A stretch of DNA of 10,974 bases from Desulfobacterales bacterium (GCA_030621655.1 JAUXHH010000039.1:1-10974), one strand, 5' to 3'. Counted from the first letter of the stretch, positions 1 through 7,844 are shown. A program made the numbers and translations. The notes: generated by a model from the sequence alone, not told the origin.

Positions 1-7
1 AATTCAC

Positions 8-655
8 CTATAAATTTCTTAGCAAATCCGGCAGTTCGGTTATTGAGTGTATAACCAGATCAGGAATCAGGCCACGTTTTTCACCTATACCGCCCTCAAT
101 AAATACTGTTTTACATCCAGCCCTCCGGCCCACTTCAATATCGGTGGCATGATCGCCCACCATGACCATTTCACTGACAGGGTCAATAGACCATTTATCA
201 GCCAGATAGAAAATTCCTTCGGGGTTGGGTTTTTTAGTAGAAAAGCTGTCGCCACCCAACACTTGCTTGAAGTAAGTTCCCACTTCCAGGGATTGCAGAA
301 TTTTGTGCGAAAATTTCAAGCTTTTGTTGGTTAAGACCGCCAGCAAATAATTCTGTACCAGTTGTGGTAGGGTTTCTGCAATTTCTGGATAGAGGACGGT
401 GTTGTCAGTGCAATGCCGGCCATAATGGTCCATGAAGATGGCAAAGGCATCATCGAATTTATTCAAATGGGTCTGTCCGAGAGACCGTTTGATGAGTTTC
501 TGGACCCCGTCCCCGACATAGTTTCTGATTTCTTCTGTGGTATGTCCGGGCAGGCCGATCTCTGCCAGGGTAAAGTTGACACTGTTTGCCAGATCAGTGA
601 CCGAATCTATCAAAGTGCCGTCGAGATCGAAGATGATGGCTTTTATTTTTGACAT
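8..655 (-). CDS. gph: HAD-superfamily hydrolase, phosphoglycolate phosphatase-like
   Basis: A 215-residue cytosolic HAD phosphatase of the Gph/PpaX type. Gph dephosphorylates 2-phosphoglycolate, formed by Rubisco oxygenation or by repair of oxidised DNA ends; related enzymes hydrolyse pyrophosphate or sugar phosphates. All four HAD motifs are visible: motif I FDLDGTLIDS with nucleophile D10 and acid/base D12; motif II LTN with T109; motif III lysine in KKPNPE (K141/K142); motif IV MVGDHATDIEVG with D168 and D172. Residues 15-85 form the helical cap typical of subfamily IA. The length is normal for the family. The ATG at 653-655 sits six residues before the motif I aspartate region, as usual, but has no convincing Shine-Dalgarno sequence. 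It is the last minus-strand gene in view, 188 bases after the PPDK-like gene, so it may be transcribed separately. HAD membership is certain; the exact substrate is inferred. Confidence 0.85.
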   Translation of the reverse strand: MSKIKAIIFDLDGTLIDSVTDLANSVNFTLAEIGLPGHTTEEIRNYVGDGVQKLIKRSLGQTHLNKFDDAFAIFMDHYGRHCTDNTVLYPEIAETLPQLVQNYLLAVLTNKSLKFSHKILQSLEVGTYFKQVLGGDSFSTKKPNPEGIFYLADKWSIDPVSEMVMVGDHATDIEVGRRAGCKTVFIEGGIGEKRGLIPDLVIHSITELPDLLRNL

Positions 656-716
656 TTCTATGAAGGGACGCCCAAAGTCAGTTAATTTTATTTGTTATTT
701 AAAACATCAGATAATG
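656..716 (-). promoter_or_regulatory. AT-rich leader upstream of gph, weak promoter candidate
   Basis: This stretch lies between the inverted-repeat element and the gph start codon. On the minus strand it holds TAAAAT (85-90 within the 600s, i.e. 685-690), a fair -10 match, but only a poor -35 (TTATCT, spacing 18) upstream. A short GGGCGTCCC palindrome lies at about 667-675. No Shine-Dalgarno sequence precedes the gph ATG. I regard a gph promoter here as possible, not shown. Confidence 0.2.
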
Positions 717-844
717 AACGAGACGAGATCGGAGTCTCCCTTTGGTCGCTTACCTGCTGTAGATTCAAGGCAGAAGTCACTTCGCTGTAGTTTACCTACG
801 CGGAGTGGCTGATAACGCAGAATATGCAGCAATCTCGTCTCGTT
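717..844. repeat. 128-base element with 13-bp perfect terminal inverted repeats
   Basis: This element fills most of the 188-base gap between the PPDK-like stop codon and gph. The left arm, 717-729 (AACGAGACGAGAT), is the exact reverse complement of the right arm, 832-844 (ATCTCGTCTCGTT). Each arm contains a tandem ACGAG. Between the arms are a 12-bp hairpin at 778-807, a weaker possible stem (CTGC near 754-757 with GCAG at 770-773), the odd palindrome GGAGTCTCC at 731-739, and two copies of GCTGTAG (756-762 and 784-790). Transcribed from either strand, it could fold into a closed, branched RNA. No T-run follows either end, so it does not look like a simple intrinsic terminator. It could be a MITE-like or intergenic repeat, or a structured RNA in the transcript between the two genes. 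I see no clear target-site duplication and no other copy in this window. The arms are directly observed; the identity is unknown. Confidence 0.6.
778..807. other. Strong imperfect hairpin inside the inverted-repeat element
   Basis: Plus-strand CACTTCGC-T-GTAG pairs with CTACGCGGAGTG around the loop TTTAC (791-795). This gives twelve pairs with one T-G wobble and one bulged T. It is the most stable local fold in the gap before gph. No thymine tract follows on either strand, so a factor-independent terminator is unlikely; a structural core of the surrounding element or an RNA stabiliser fits better. Confidence 0.5.
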
Positions 845-3800
845 TAAATAGGTAAAATGTGGACTTCTTCGCGTATAGCATGACGCCCTTTGAGGAAAAG
901 TCCTTTCCTGCCGTCAATACTGACTTCCTCTCCGAAGCGAATATCATGTCCATTGATTTCACAGCGCTGCTCACTCTCATACACCCGTAAGTCTTTGCAG
1001 CCGACGATGCAGGTTTTTTCGAGTTGGGTGGCGACCACTGCAGCATGGGATGTCTGGCCCCCGCGCGCGGTAAGCAGCCCCTGGGCCTGGGCAATTTCTT
1101 TGATGTCCTCAGGTACTGTGTCCTGGCGGATCAGGATGAGGGTGCTCTGGGGATCTTCCCGGTGCATTTGTTCAATATTTTCATGGGTAAAAACAGCACG
1201 ACCGGACAGGGCGCTGCCGCTGACCCCAATACCTTTGCCAAGAAAATAGGGTTCAAGTTTCTCGGGATTTTCAAAGACAAAGAGGTTTTCCTTCTTTTTG
1301 ATGGTAATCATATCCCGAGTCTGCAGGATATAGAAATCCTTGGCATCCGAGCTTTCAAAGGTAAATTCAATCTCCTGGGGATTCCAGCGATTTTCATATA
1401 CCAGTTCGCGGGAGAGATCGAGCAGAGCCTGATATATTTCCGGGAAACGCTTCTCCAGGGTATTCTCTTTGGAGCGGCCGTCAATTTCAGCCTGTTCAAC
1501 AGAGACGGGATAAGTGGTAACCAGGCCGCTGACAATATCTTCACCCTGATCGCCTATGGCATAATCGCCCCAGAGCGCAACCCTGCTCACCTTTCTATAG
1601 GGGTGGGCTGTAAAAACCACACCGCTTCCAGCCTCCTGATTCAGGTTGCCGAAAACCATGCTTTGGATGATAACTGCTGTGCCCCATGAGTCAGATGCAT
1701 CCATCAGGGAGCGGTATTCCTTGGTCTTGGTGGCGTTCCAGGAGTTCAGCACAATTTCAATGGCCTCTGTCAACTGCAACCACGGATCATCAGGGATACC
1801 GATGCCTACAGAGCGTACAGTTTTTTGGTATTCCAGGGCCAATTCCTTCATCTGGGCCGGCGTAAAGTCTTTTTTTACTTTGACGTTGTGACGAGTCTTG
1901 GCACCGTTCATAAGTGCTTGGAACTGTTCACGCTTTATGCCCTCTGCCATGCTCCAGGACTGCAGAAACCGCCTGTAGTTGTCCCAGGCCAAATACTCTT
2001 TTCCAGAGGCCATGGCAAACTCCTCAACTATGTCCTGGTTCAGGCCAACGTTATGGATGGTGGCCATCATGCCAGGCATGGAAATTGATGCACCGCTGCG
2101 TACTGAAAGCAGGAGTGGATTCTGTGGGTAGCCGTATTGCTTGCCTGTGAGCGTTTCCAATTCCGACAAAGACTGGCGCACCTGCCGCATGAATTCATCG
2201 CGGGCCTTGTTGAATTTATTGACCACCGGCCAGCAGCGAAAAATTTCCGTGGTAATGATGAAGCCGGGCGGCACCGGTTTATTGTCGTTTGTGAGCTGCG
2301 TCAGGTTGAAGCCCTTGTTGCCCAGATGGATAAGGTTTCTGGTTTGTGGATTGCTGTTTTGCAGGAAACTGATAACATTTTCAGGATTATAGGTCATCAG
2401 AAGGTCAAGGTTTTCCTGGTCCAGTAGCTCTTTCTGGCTTTCCAGGGTCTGCATGATCCTGGTTATAAAATTATCCAGGTGCTGAAGTCCAAAGGTGCCT
2501 GCTATAAGGTTTCTGAAAAAGGATTCAGACAACCTGAGAATAGAACCGCCGGTATCCTCTTCATCCCAGAGTTTGCGATATTTGGTTAACAGGTTAGTCT
2601 CTCCGATCTGCGGAATGATGATGGAGAGATTGTTCTGGTGGATATTGGTGTAGTGGGCATAGATCACATCCTTGACACCGTCGGACAGCCCCCTGAATAT
2701 ATCCAGGTACTGGGTATAGGAGAATCGTTTGATGCCGAGTGAACTGGAAAGAAGCCCCAGATAGGTTTCCAGTCTGCGGCTTGTGATGCCATCTATTTTC
2801 AGAGCCCGCAGATAAAGGTTCAGACATTTGATGATCCGGATAAATGTTGCCCGGGTGATAAATGACAGGTTGACTGTTTCAGGAAGTCTTTCCAAATAGA
2901 TGTTGGCCAGGTTTTCCAGGCGGAAGGTAAGCCCGAGCGCATCAAATTTTCTCTCACGGTAACGGCCGTAAACCGATGGTATGTCAACGGCGATGTGGCG
3001 TTTATAGTAAATATCCTCCTTGGCCTCAAACTTTTCATCGCTTAAGATTATTTCCTTAAGCCCCTCAAGATGGGTCAGCAGGGCATCAAGGCACTGGTAG
3101 GTGTCGCAGATCTCCAGGTCTGCCAGCAGCTGCTCCATTTCAGGGAAACCGCTGTTAATTGCCTGTTTGAGCTGATGGCGCATTTCCTGGAAGCCGAGAT
3201 TGTACTTGTTGAAGAGCAGCTTGTACATCCGCACCAACTGGTCAAAACGGGTCTTTTCCGTCTCGGCAATATCACTTTGCTTTTCCAGGTATCTGGCCCG
3301 TGCCTTATCCTGCCATTCCTGCAGGTCGAGAATCTCTTCCATACCCGGCAGTTCGAAGACCCTCTGCAAGAGTTTATGCATATCATCGATGAATATTCCC
3401 TTTTTCTTAACCTCTGAGAGCACTTCTTCAGGGAGAAACGGGGTAAGGACATTTTTGTCCTTTGTTTTCCAGAAATTAAAGATAGCCTCAATAAAATTAA
3501 CAATCAGGTTGCTGCTTTCCACATGACTTTGTTTGCGCAAGAAGTGGATGAGAGCATCTTTGCGTCTGTGGATTTCATCGATTTCTGTGGAGACATCGCG
3601 CAGGTAACCTTCCGCCCCTATTTCATTGAAAAAGACAGGCATCAGCTTGGCAAACTGCTTGAAAAGGTTATAGACCGGTTCGATTGGGTGGTTGAGAAGC
3701 TGCGATATGTCGCGTTGAAACAGGTCCGTATCCTTGACGCATGTCCCTGAAAGCTTGAGATTAATGATAAGAGCCGAAAAGATGGTGGAGCACCATTTAG

Positions 3801-5121
3801 GCTCCTGCATGATCAGGTTGATCCATACTCTGATATTGGCAAGGTGTGCCGGATTGGTTATTGGCTGCCAGTCCTCATCTACCCCGGTTACATTGGCATA
3901 TTGAAATCCAAACCGCACCGACTCCCATAAAAAGGCCTCTACCAGCCTGCTGTTTCCCCTTTTGAAGACCTCGGTCCCGAGCACCTGGATACACTGCAGG
4001 GAGGTGTGCGGATATTTGCGGACATTTGCATTCAGGAGTTGAAAGGTGGTGAGCAGGAAGCTTTCGATCTCCTCAAATGTCTGGCGCCTGATAAGCTGGA
4101 CCAGGCTGCGGTTTATCTCCCGAATAGTTTCTTCATGGATCAGGGCGAGCCCCGAGGTTTCCATGATATGAAACAGGAATATAAGCTTGCGGTTTTCACT
4201 GAACCGGTCAAGTTGTTCTGCCTGATCAAGAGCATCCATGGCAGATTGCTGTTCGGCCTTGAGCTTTTCCGGGGCCTCTTTATAAAGCCGCACGATATCC
4301 ATATGTGAGGGCAGCTCTAAAATAGTACTTAAGCCCTGACGGGGGTCAGCATCAATGTCAACAGCGTTTAAAGAATTAAGGTGTTTTTCCAGTTGGTTAT
4401 GGGATATGGCATTGAAAAACATTCCGGCCTGCCAGCCTTTGCAGATATCACCGCATTCTTCAGTAAACCAGGCAAGCGGGTCTTTCTCGCTCAGCCAGTA
4501 CTCATAATTCATGGTGAAGATACGTTTCATTAACTCTGCCAGCGGCTTGAAATCATAGGCGGTTTCCCCCTTTTCAAGCTTCAGGAGATGCTGGGCAATT
4601 CTCTTCATTGGGTGCTGACCCTGCACCATGAATATGAAGGCCTCATCGTCGAGGTTGCTCAGACGCGTGAAAAATTTTGCCAGGACAATTTCATAGCGGA
4701 CCAGGGCTTCCTGGTTTACCAGGCTGACCAGCTTGTCTGTATAGGCAAGCATGCTTTCAATGGTCTGGGATAACAGCGTATTGTTTTTCTTCGAATCACT
4801 GAGTGCCTGGGAAAAAATTACCATGAAGCGGTCAAAGGCTTCAGGGCCTTTTTCGTGTTTGAAATAATGGCTGATATTTTTGAGGACAAAAGCGCGTAGC
4901 CGGGGAACCAGCATTTTCCAATTGCGGTAAGGGTGGCACACTTCATAGAGAAGGTTATGCAGGTTTTTACTGATACCCTTATAATTTTCGACAATCTTTT
5001 CCAGGACCGCCAGAGAAGGATCAATAGTCACTTCATCAGTAGCAGTTTCCAGAAGGTTTGCCTTGAGCGCATCGGATTCGATGGCAAGTGGATCTATAGC
5101 TGTCTGGTCTTGCGGTGCCAT
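844..5121 (-). CDS. Giant PPDK-like phosphotransferase lacking the PEP/pyruvate barrel
   Basis: From the ATG at 5119-5121 the protein has 1425 residues. Residues ~930-1270 match the ATP-grasp nucleotide-binding domain of pyruvate phosphate dikinase: LGNKGFNL (K937), SVRSGASISMPGMM (~1006-1019), GSGVVFTAHP, EIEFTF (E1250, E1252) and LQTR (~1266-1269). Residues ~1290-1425 are the swivelling phosphohistidine domain with GGQTSHAAVVA; H1359 is the expected phosphorylated histidine, and T1357 matches the threonine regulated in PPDKs. The protein ends there, so the C-terminal TIM barrel that binds PEP/pyruvate is absent. Residues 1-~925 are soluble-looking and helix-rich, without membrane segments or a domain I recognise. 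Family logic predicts ATP-dependent self-phosphorylation and transfer to an unknown acceptor, as rifampicin phosphotransferase and glucan water dikinase do with other domain orders. I rejected a start 31 codons upstream because it runs into gap; GGAAAG lies 10 bases before the chosen ATG, 19 bases after the gap stop. The catalytic domains are sure; calling it PPDK or PEP synthase would be wrong. Confidence 0.85.
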   Translation of the reverse strand: MAPQDQTAIDPLAIESDALKANLLETATDEVTIDPSLAVLEKIVENYKGISKNLHNLLYEVCHPYRNWKMLVPRLRAFVLKNISHYFKHEKGPEAFDRFMVIFSQALSDSKKNNTLLSQTIESMLAYTDKLVSLVNQEALVRYEIVLAKFFTRLSNLDDEAFIFMVQGQHPMKRIAQHLLKLEKGETAYDFKPLAELMKRIFTMNYEYWLSEKDPLAWFTEECGDICKGWQAGMFFNAISHNQLEKHLNSLNAVDIDADPRQGLSTILELPSHMDIVRLYKEAPEKLKAEQQSAMDALDQAEQLDRFSENRKLIFLFHIMETSGLALIHEETIREINRSLVQLIRRQTFEEIESFLLTTFQLLNANVRKYPHTSLQCIQVLGTEVFKRGNSRLVEAFLWESVRFGFQYANVTGVDEDWQPITNPAHLANIRVWINLIMQEPKWCSTIFSALIINLKLSGTCVKDTDLFQRDISQLLNHPIEPVYNLFKQFAKLMPVFFNEIGAEGYLRDVSTEIDEIHRRKDALIHFLRKQSHVESSNLIVNFIEAIFNFWKTKDKNVLTPFLPEEVLSEVKKKGIFIDDMHKLLQRVFELPGMEEILDLQEWQDKARARYLEKQSDIAETEKTRFDQLVRMYKLLFNKYNLGFQEMRHQLKQAINSGFPEMEQLLADLEICDTYQCLDALLTHLEGLKEIILSDEKFEAKEDIYYKRHIAVDIPSVYGRYRERKFDALGLTFRLENLANIYLERLPETVNLSFITRATFIRIIKCLNLYLRALKIDGITSRRLETYLGLLSSSLGIKRFSYTQYLDIFRGLSDGVKDVIYAHYTNIHQNNLSIIIPQIGETNLLTKYRKLWDEEDTGGSILRLSESFFRNLIAGTFGLQHLDNFITRIMQTLESQKELLDQENLDLLMTYNPENVISFLQNSNPQTRNLIHLGNKGFNLTQLTNDNKPVPPGFIITTEIFRCWPVVNKFNKARDEFMRQVRQSLSELETLTGKQYGYPQNPLLLSVRSGASISMPGMMATIHNVGLNQDIVEEFAMASGKEYLAWDNYRRFLQSWSMAEGIKREQFQALMNGAKTRHNVKVKKDFTPAQMKELALEYQKTVRSVGIGIPDDPWLQLTEAIEIVLNSWNATKTKEYRSLMDASDSWGTAVIIQSMVFGNLNQEAGSGVVFTAHPYRKVSRVALWGDYAIGDQGEDIVSGLVTTYPVSVEQAEIDGRSKENTLEKRFPEIYQALLDLSRELVYENRWNPQEIEFTFESSDAKDFYILQTRDMITIKKKENLFVFENPEKLEPYFLGKGIGVSGSALSGRAVFTHENIEQMHREDPQSTLILIRQDTVPEDIKEIAQAQGLLTARGGQTSHAAVVATQLEKTCIVGCKDLRVYESEQRCEINGHDIRFGEEVSIDGRKGLFLKGRHAIREEVHILPI

Positions 5122-5140
5122 AAGTAAAAAACTTTCCGTC

Positions 5141-6148
5141 TTAAATCGGTTTGGTTGCTTCCATATGCAGAATAAGGTCGAGTACCCGGTTCGAATACCC
5201 CCATTCGTTATCATACCAGGCCAAAACCTTGACCAGCGTTTTGTCGATCACCTTGGTGGAGTCTGCGTCGATAACAGAAGAGTGGGGATTACCCTGGTAA
5301 TCAATGGATACCAGCGGTTCTTCCGAATAGCCAAGGTAGCGGTTGGCTTCTTCTTTCAATGCCTGGTTAATTTCAGGCACTGTGGTTTCCTTTTCCACCT
5401 CCATGACTGCGTCAACCAATGAAACGTTCGGGGTTGGAACGCGTACTGACAGGCCGTCAAATTTTCCTTTCATCTCGGGAATAACAAGTGATAAAGCGGC
5501 GGCAGCTCCTGTTTTGGTCGGGATCATCGAAAGCGCTGCCGCCCTGGCGCGCCGCAGGTCGGTATGTGGAAAATCAAGTATCCTCTGGTCATTGGTGTAG
5601 GCATGGATGGTGTTCATCAGGCCATGCTTGATGCCGAAGCGGTCGAGAATAACCCGGACCATGGGAGCCAGACAGTTTGTCGTGCAGGAAGCATTGGAAA
5701 CCACATGGTGTTCTGTCGGGTCATATTCGTCCTCATTGACCCCCATAACGATGGTTTTTATATCTCCTTTTGCCGGTGCAGAGATAACGACTTTTTTTGC
5801 ACCCGCTTCAATGTGGGCCTGGGCCTTATCCTTATCAGTGAAGCGTCCGGTGGATTCAATTACATATTCTACTCCCAGGTCAGACCATGGAATATCGGAG
5901 GGTTCCCTGTGGTTGAAAATTTCGATATGGCGGCCGGCAACAATAATACCGCGCTCATCAGCCTCCACCTGCTTGTCATATACGCCCATGACAGAATCAT
6001 ACTTGAGCAGGTGGGCCAGGGTTTTATTGTCAGTAAGGTCATTAATACCGACAATTTCAATATCGGCAAATGTCTCATCCATGCCAGAGGCCCGGAATAT
6101 GCTTCTGCCGATTCTGCCAAAACCGTTGATGCCTACTTTAATTGTCAT
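5141..6148 (-). CDS. gap: Glyceraldehyde-3-phosphate dehydrogenase, type I, NAD-type
   Basis: This 335-residue cytosolic enzyme oxidises glyceraldehyde 3-phosphate to 1,3-bisphosphoglycerate with NAD and phosphate, and runs in reverse in gluconeogenesis. The N-terminal Rossmann domain shows INGFGRIGR (7-15) and D37 after the second strand, the residue that favours NAD over NADP. The catalytic domain has SNASCTTNC (151-159) with nucleophile C155, and H182 in the NTIHAYTNDQ stretch. FPHTDLRRARAA keeps the proline linked to NAD preference; the preceding leucine is phenylalanine. WYDNEWGYSNR near the end is also typical. Full length, no anomalies. The start at 6146-6148 follows a near-perfect AAGGAGG with 7-base spacing, so high translation is expected. 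It is 19 bases upstream of the PPDK-like gene, so the two are probably cotranscribed, and 94 bases downstream of glgA. Confidence 0.97.
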   Translation of the reverse strand: MTIKVGINGFGRIGRSIFRASGMDETFADIEIVGINDLTDNKTLAHLLKYDSVMGVYDKQVEADERGIIVAGRHIEIFNHREPSDIPWSDLGVEYVIESTGRFTDKDKAQAHIEAGAKKVVISAPAKGDIKTIVMGVNEDEYDPTEHHVVSNASCTTNCLAPMVRVILDRFGIKHGLMNTIHAYTNDQRILDFPHTDLRRARAAALSMIPTKTGAAAALSLVIPEMKGKFDGLSVRVPTPNVSLVDAVMEVEKETTVPEINQALKEEANRYLGYSEEPLVSIDYQGNPHSSVIDADSTKVIDKTLVKVLAWYDNEWGYSNRVLDLILHMEATKPI

Positions 6149-6155
6149 GTTGAAG

Positions 6156-6176
6156 CCTCCTTAGACTCATTTTATA
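6156..6176 (-). promoter_or_regulatory. Strong gap ribosome binding site with possible -10 box
   Basis: On the minus strand AAGGAGG (6156-6162) precedes the gap ATG by 7 bases, the best Shine-Dalgarno match in the window. Just upstream, TATAAA (6171-6176) is a good -10 candidate that would start transcription shortly before the Shine-Dalgarno sequence. The nearest -35-like TTGAGA is 21 bases away, which is too far, so the promoter is tentative while the ribosome site is firm. The rest of the 94-base gap (6149-6242) is AT-rich, with tandem ATTC units and no convincing terminator. Confidence 0.5.
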
Positions 6177-6242
6177 TGTTGATACGAACAATTTTTTTCT
6201 CAATGAATGAATATGTACAATATCTGTTCAATATAATGGCAT

Positions 6243-7844
6243 TTACTTCTTTTGATTAACCATGTCCAGTGCCTTGCCGTACAGATCAAGGTAACGATGA
6301 ACAATTTTATCCCAGGAATATTTTTCACGTATGCGTTTGGCGGCAGTTTCCTGCATGTCGACAATTTTTTCTGGTGTATCCCTGAAAACCCTCATTGCCC
6401 TTATCATTGCAGTCATGAGTGCACCGGGGGAATAGTCTATAAAAGCAAACCCGCTAACTCCGTCTTCTACCTTAACCAGCCCTCCCACGTGATGTACAAC
6501 AGGCAGGTTGCCTGCCAGCTGGGCAATATAGTCGGTTAGACCGCAAGGTTCGTATCGGGAAGGGATGAGAAAAAAATCACCGGCCGCATAGATCTGGTTG
6601 GCAAGGAGTGAGTCGTACCCTATTAACAGGCATATTCGGCCTTTATTTTCTTTTTTCCGTGCCAGCCTGATCAGTCTTTGTTCTAAATCCTTTGTGCCGC
6701 TACCAAGGATAAGTACCTGAAATTTTTTATCTGCCTGCAATAGTGCATCAAGGGCTGCTATTAATATATCTAAACCTTTTTGAGCCATCAGCCGCCCTAT
6801 GAGTGTGAAAAGCGGCTGCTCAGGATTATTATCAAGAGTTCCGTAACGATTTATGCCTTTTCTTCTCTTCTTTGTAAGAATTTGTATTAATTTCCGCCGG
6901 CAAATTTTTTTCCCTGCCAGATCTCTTTTTGCCGGATTATAAGGGGCCTGAAGTCCGAGCTGTTTTGGTTTGGTTGTATCATAATCAGCAGGATTAAAGC
7001 CATTGGTTATACCTTCGAGACGTACCCCCCTGGCAATGAGGCGGTGTCCCAGCCAGCCGGTCATGACATCATCATCTGTTTCTCTTAGTTCCCTGGCATA
7101 ATTTTCACTGACCGTGTTGATCACCGCGAAGGTGGAAGCAGCCAGAAAAGGATCGAAAGAATTGTTGAGCAGATTGTTGTGGACCAGGTTATAGGGCAAA
7201 CCGCAGAGGGCATGGGCAAAAGGAAGATCTCCCACCTCCTGGTGGTGACCATGCCCTGCATTATGGATTGTTACAATGGCACCGGTCTTTCTAAAATAAT
7301 GACGATAGCCGATACCTTCCCGCAGCAGGGCAGGAAGGATTGCCGTATGCCCATCCTGGCAGTGGATGATGTCAGGCTTTTCATTGAGGATGATCATCAG
7401 GTCTAAAGTTGCCTTTTGCAGAAGGACATTCATGGCAAAGTAGTCAAAATGTCCACTTCCCTGAACCTGATTAGGGTTGCCGGCTTCATCTTCTGAAGTG
7501 TATGTGTAGATGGATCGTTTCTCTCGATAGCGGTCTGCATCGACCAGATAGATTGCAACCCCCTGATGCTTTCGTTTCCACAGAGTAACAAGTTCACGCC
7601 GGTCTTCAGCAGTGTAATTCATGTCCACTTCGAAAGAGAGGGGCTCCTTGCTGAATCCGAGTTTTTCAGGGTCCATAAAGCCGTAGCAGGGCAGCATGAC
7701 TGTGACGGATTTCTTTTGCCTGGCAAGGGCTTCGGCAAGCTGGCGGCTGACATCCTTGACGCCTCCTGCGCCGGCAATGGAATTATATTCCCGGGTCAAC
7801 ATCCAGATGTTTTTTATATTTTGGCTGGAACTTTTTTTAGTCAT
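6243..7844 (-). CDS. glgA: Glycogen/starch synthase-like glycosyltransferase (GT5)
   Basis: A 533-residue GT-B glycosyltransferase, predicted to add glucose from ADP- or UDP-glucose to growing alpha-1,4-glucan. The N-terminal half has the glycine-rich loop AGAGGVKDV (24-32), IIHCQDGH (H161, H166) and VTIHNAGHGHHQEVG (191-205). ITNGFNP (279-285) marks the crossover between domains. The C-terminal half has IGRLMAQKGLDI with R351 and K356, the nucleotide-sugar phosphate ligands, and PSRYEPCGL with E432 of the retaining-GT motif, then HVGGLVKVEDGVSGF (452-466). The total is slightly longer than the roughly 475-residue E. coli enzyme; a basic stretch at ~312-335 (KKRRKG) adds length. The usual KxGGL lysine is replaced (see findings). 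The start at 7842-7844 has only a weak AGG 5 bases upstream. It lies 75 bases after aroC. GT5 fold is confident; donor preference is not readable. Confidence 0.88.
   Translation of the reverse strand: MTKKSSSQNIKNIWMLTREYNSIAGAGGVKDVSRQLAEALARQKKSVTVMLPCYGFMDPEKLGFSKEPLSFEVDMNYTAEDRRELVTLWKRKHQGVAIYLVDADRYREKRSIYTYTSEDEAGNPNQVQGSGHFDYFAMNVLLQKATLDLMIILNEKPDIIHCQDGHTAILPALLREGIGYRHYFRKTGAIVTIHNAGHGHHQEVGDLPFAHALCGLPYNLVHNNLLNNSFDPFLAASTFAVINTVSENYARELRETDDDVMTGWLGHRLIARGVRLEGITNGFNPADYDTTKPKQLGLQAPYNPAKRDLAGKKICRRKLIQILTKKRRKGINRYGTLDNNPEQPLFTLIGRLMAQKGLDILIAALDALLQADKKFQVLILGSGTKDLEQRLIRLARKKENKGRICLLIGYDSLLANQIYAAGDFFLIPSRYEPCGLTDYIAQLAGNLPVVHHVGGLVKVEDGVSGFAFIDYSPGALMTAMIRAMRVFRDTPEKIVDMQETAAKRIREKYSWDKIVHRYLDLYGKALDMVNQKK

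Noticed and set aside
717..844. Intrinsic terminator or tRNA-like gene in the gap before gph
   Set aside because: The long inverted repeat is not followed by a T-run on either strand, and the fold lacks tRNA hallmarks such as a T-loop GTTCRA and CCA end.
1024..1689. 221-codon plus-strand open frame opposite the PPDK-like catalytic domains
   Set aside because: It mirrors the codons of the conserved ATP and histidine domains; no family motif or translation signal supports it.
844..5121. Annotation as PEP synthase or pyruvate phosphate dikinase
   Set aside because: The PEP/pyruvate barrel needed for those reactions is missing; only the ATP-binding and phosphohistidine domains match.
5122..5214. 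In-frame extension of the PPDK-like gene by 31 codons into gap
   Set aside because: The added residues are the opposite-frame reading of the gap 3' end; the ATG at 5121 has a GGAAAG site and avoids the overlap.
5564..6259. 231-codon plus-strand open frame opposite gap
   Set aside because: It is antisense to a highly conserved gene, has no ribosome site or recognisable domain, and is explained by codon bias of gap.
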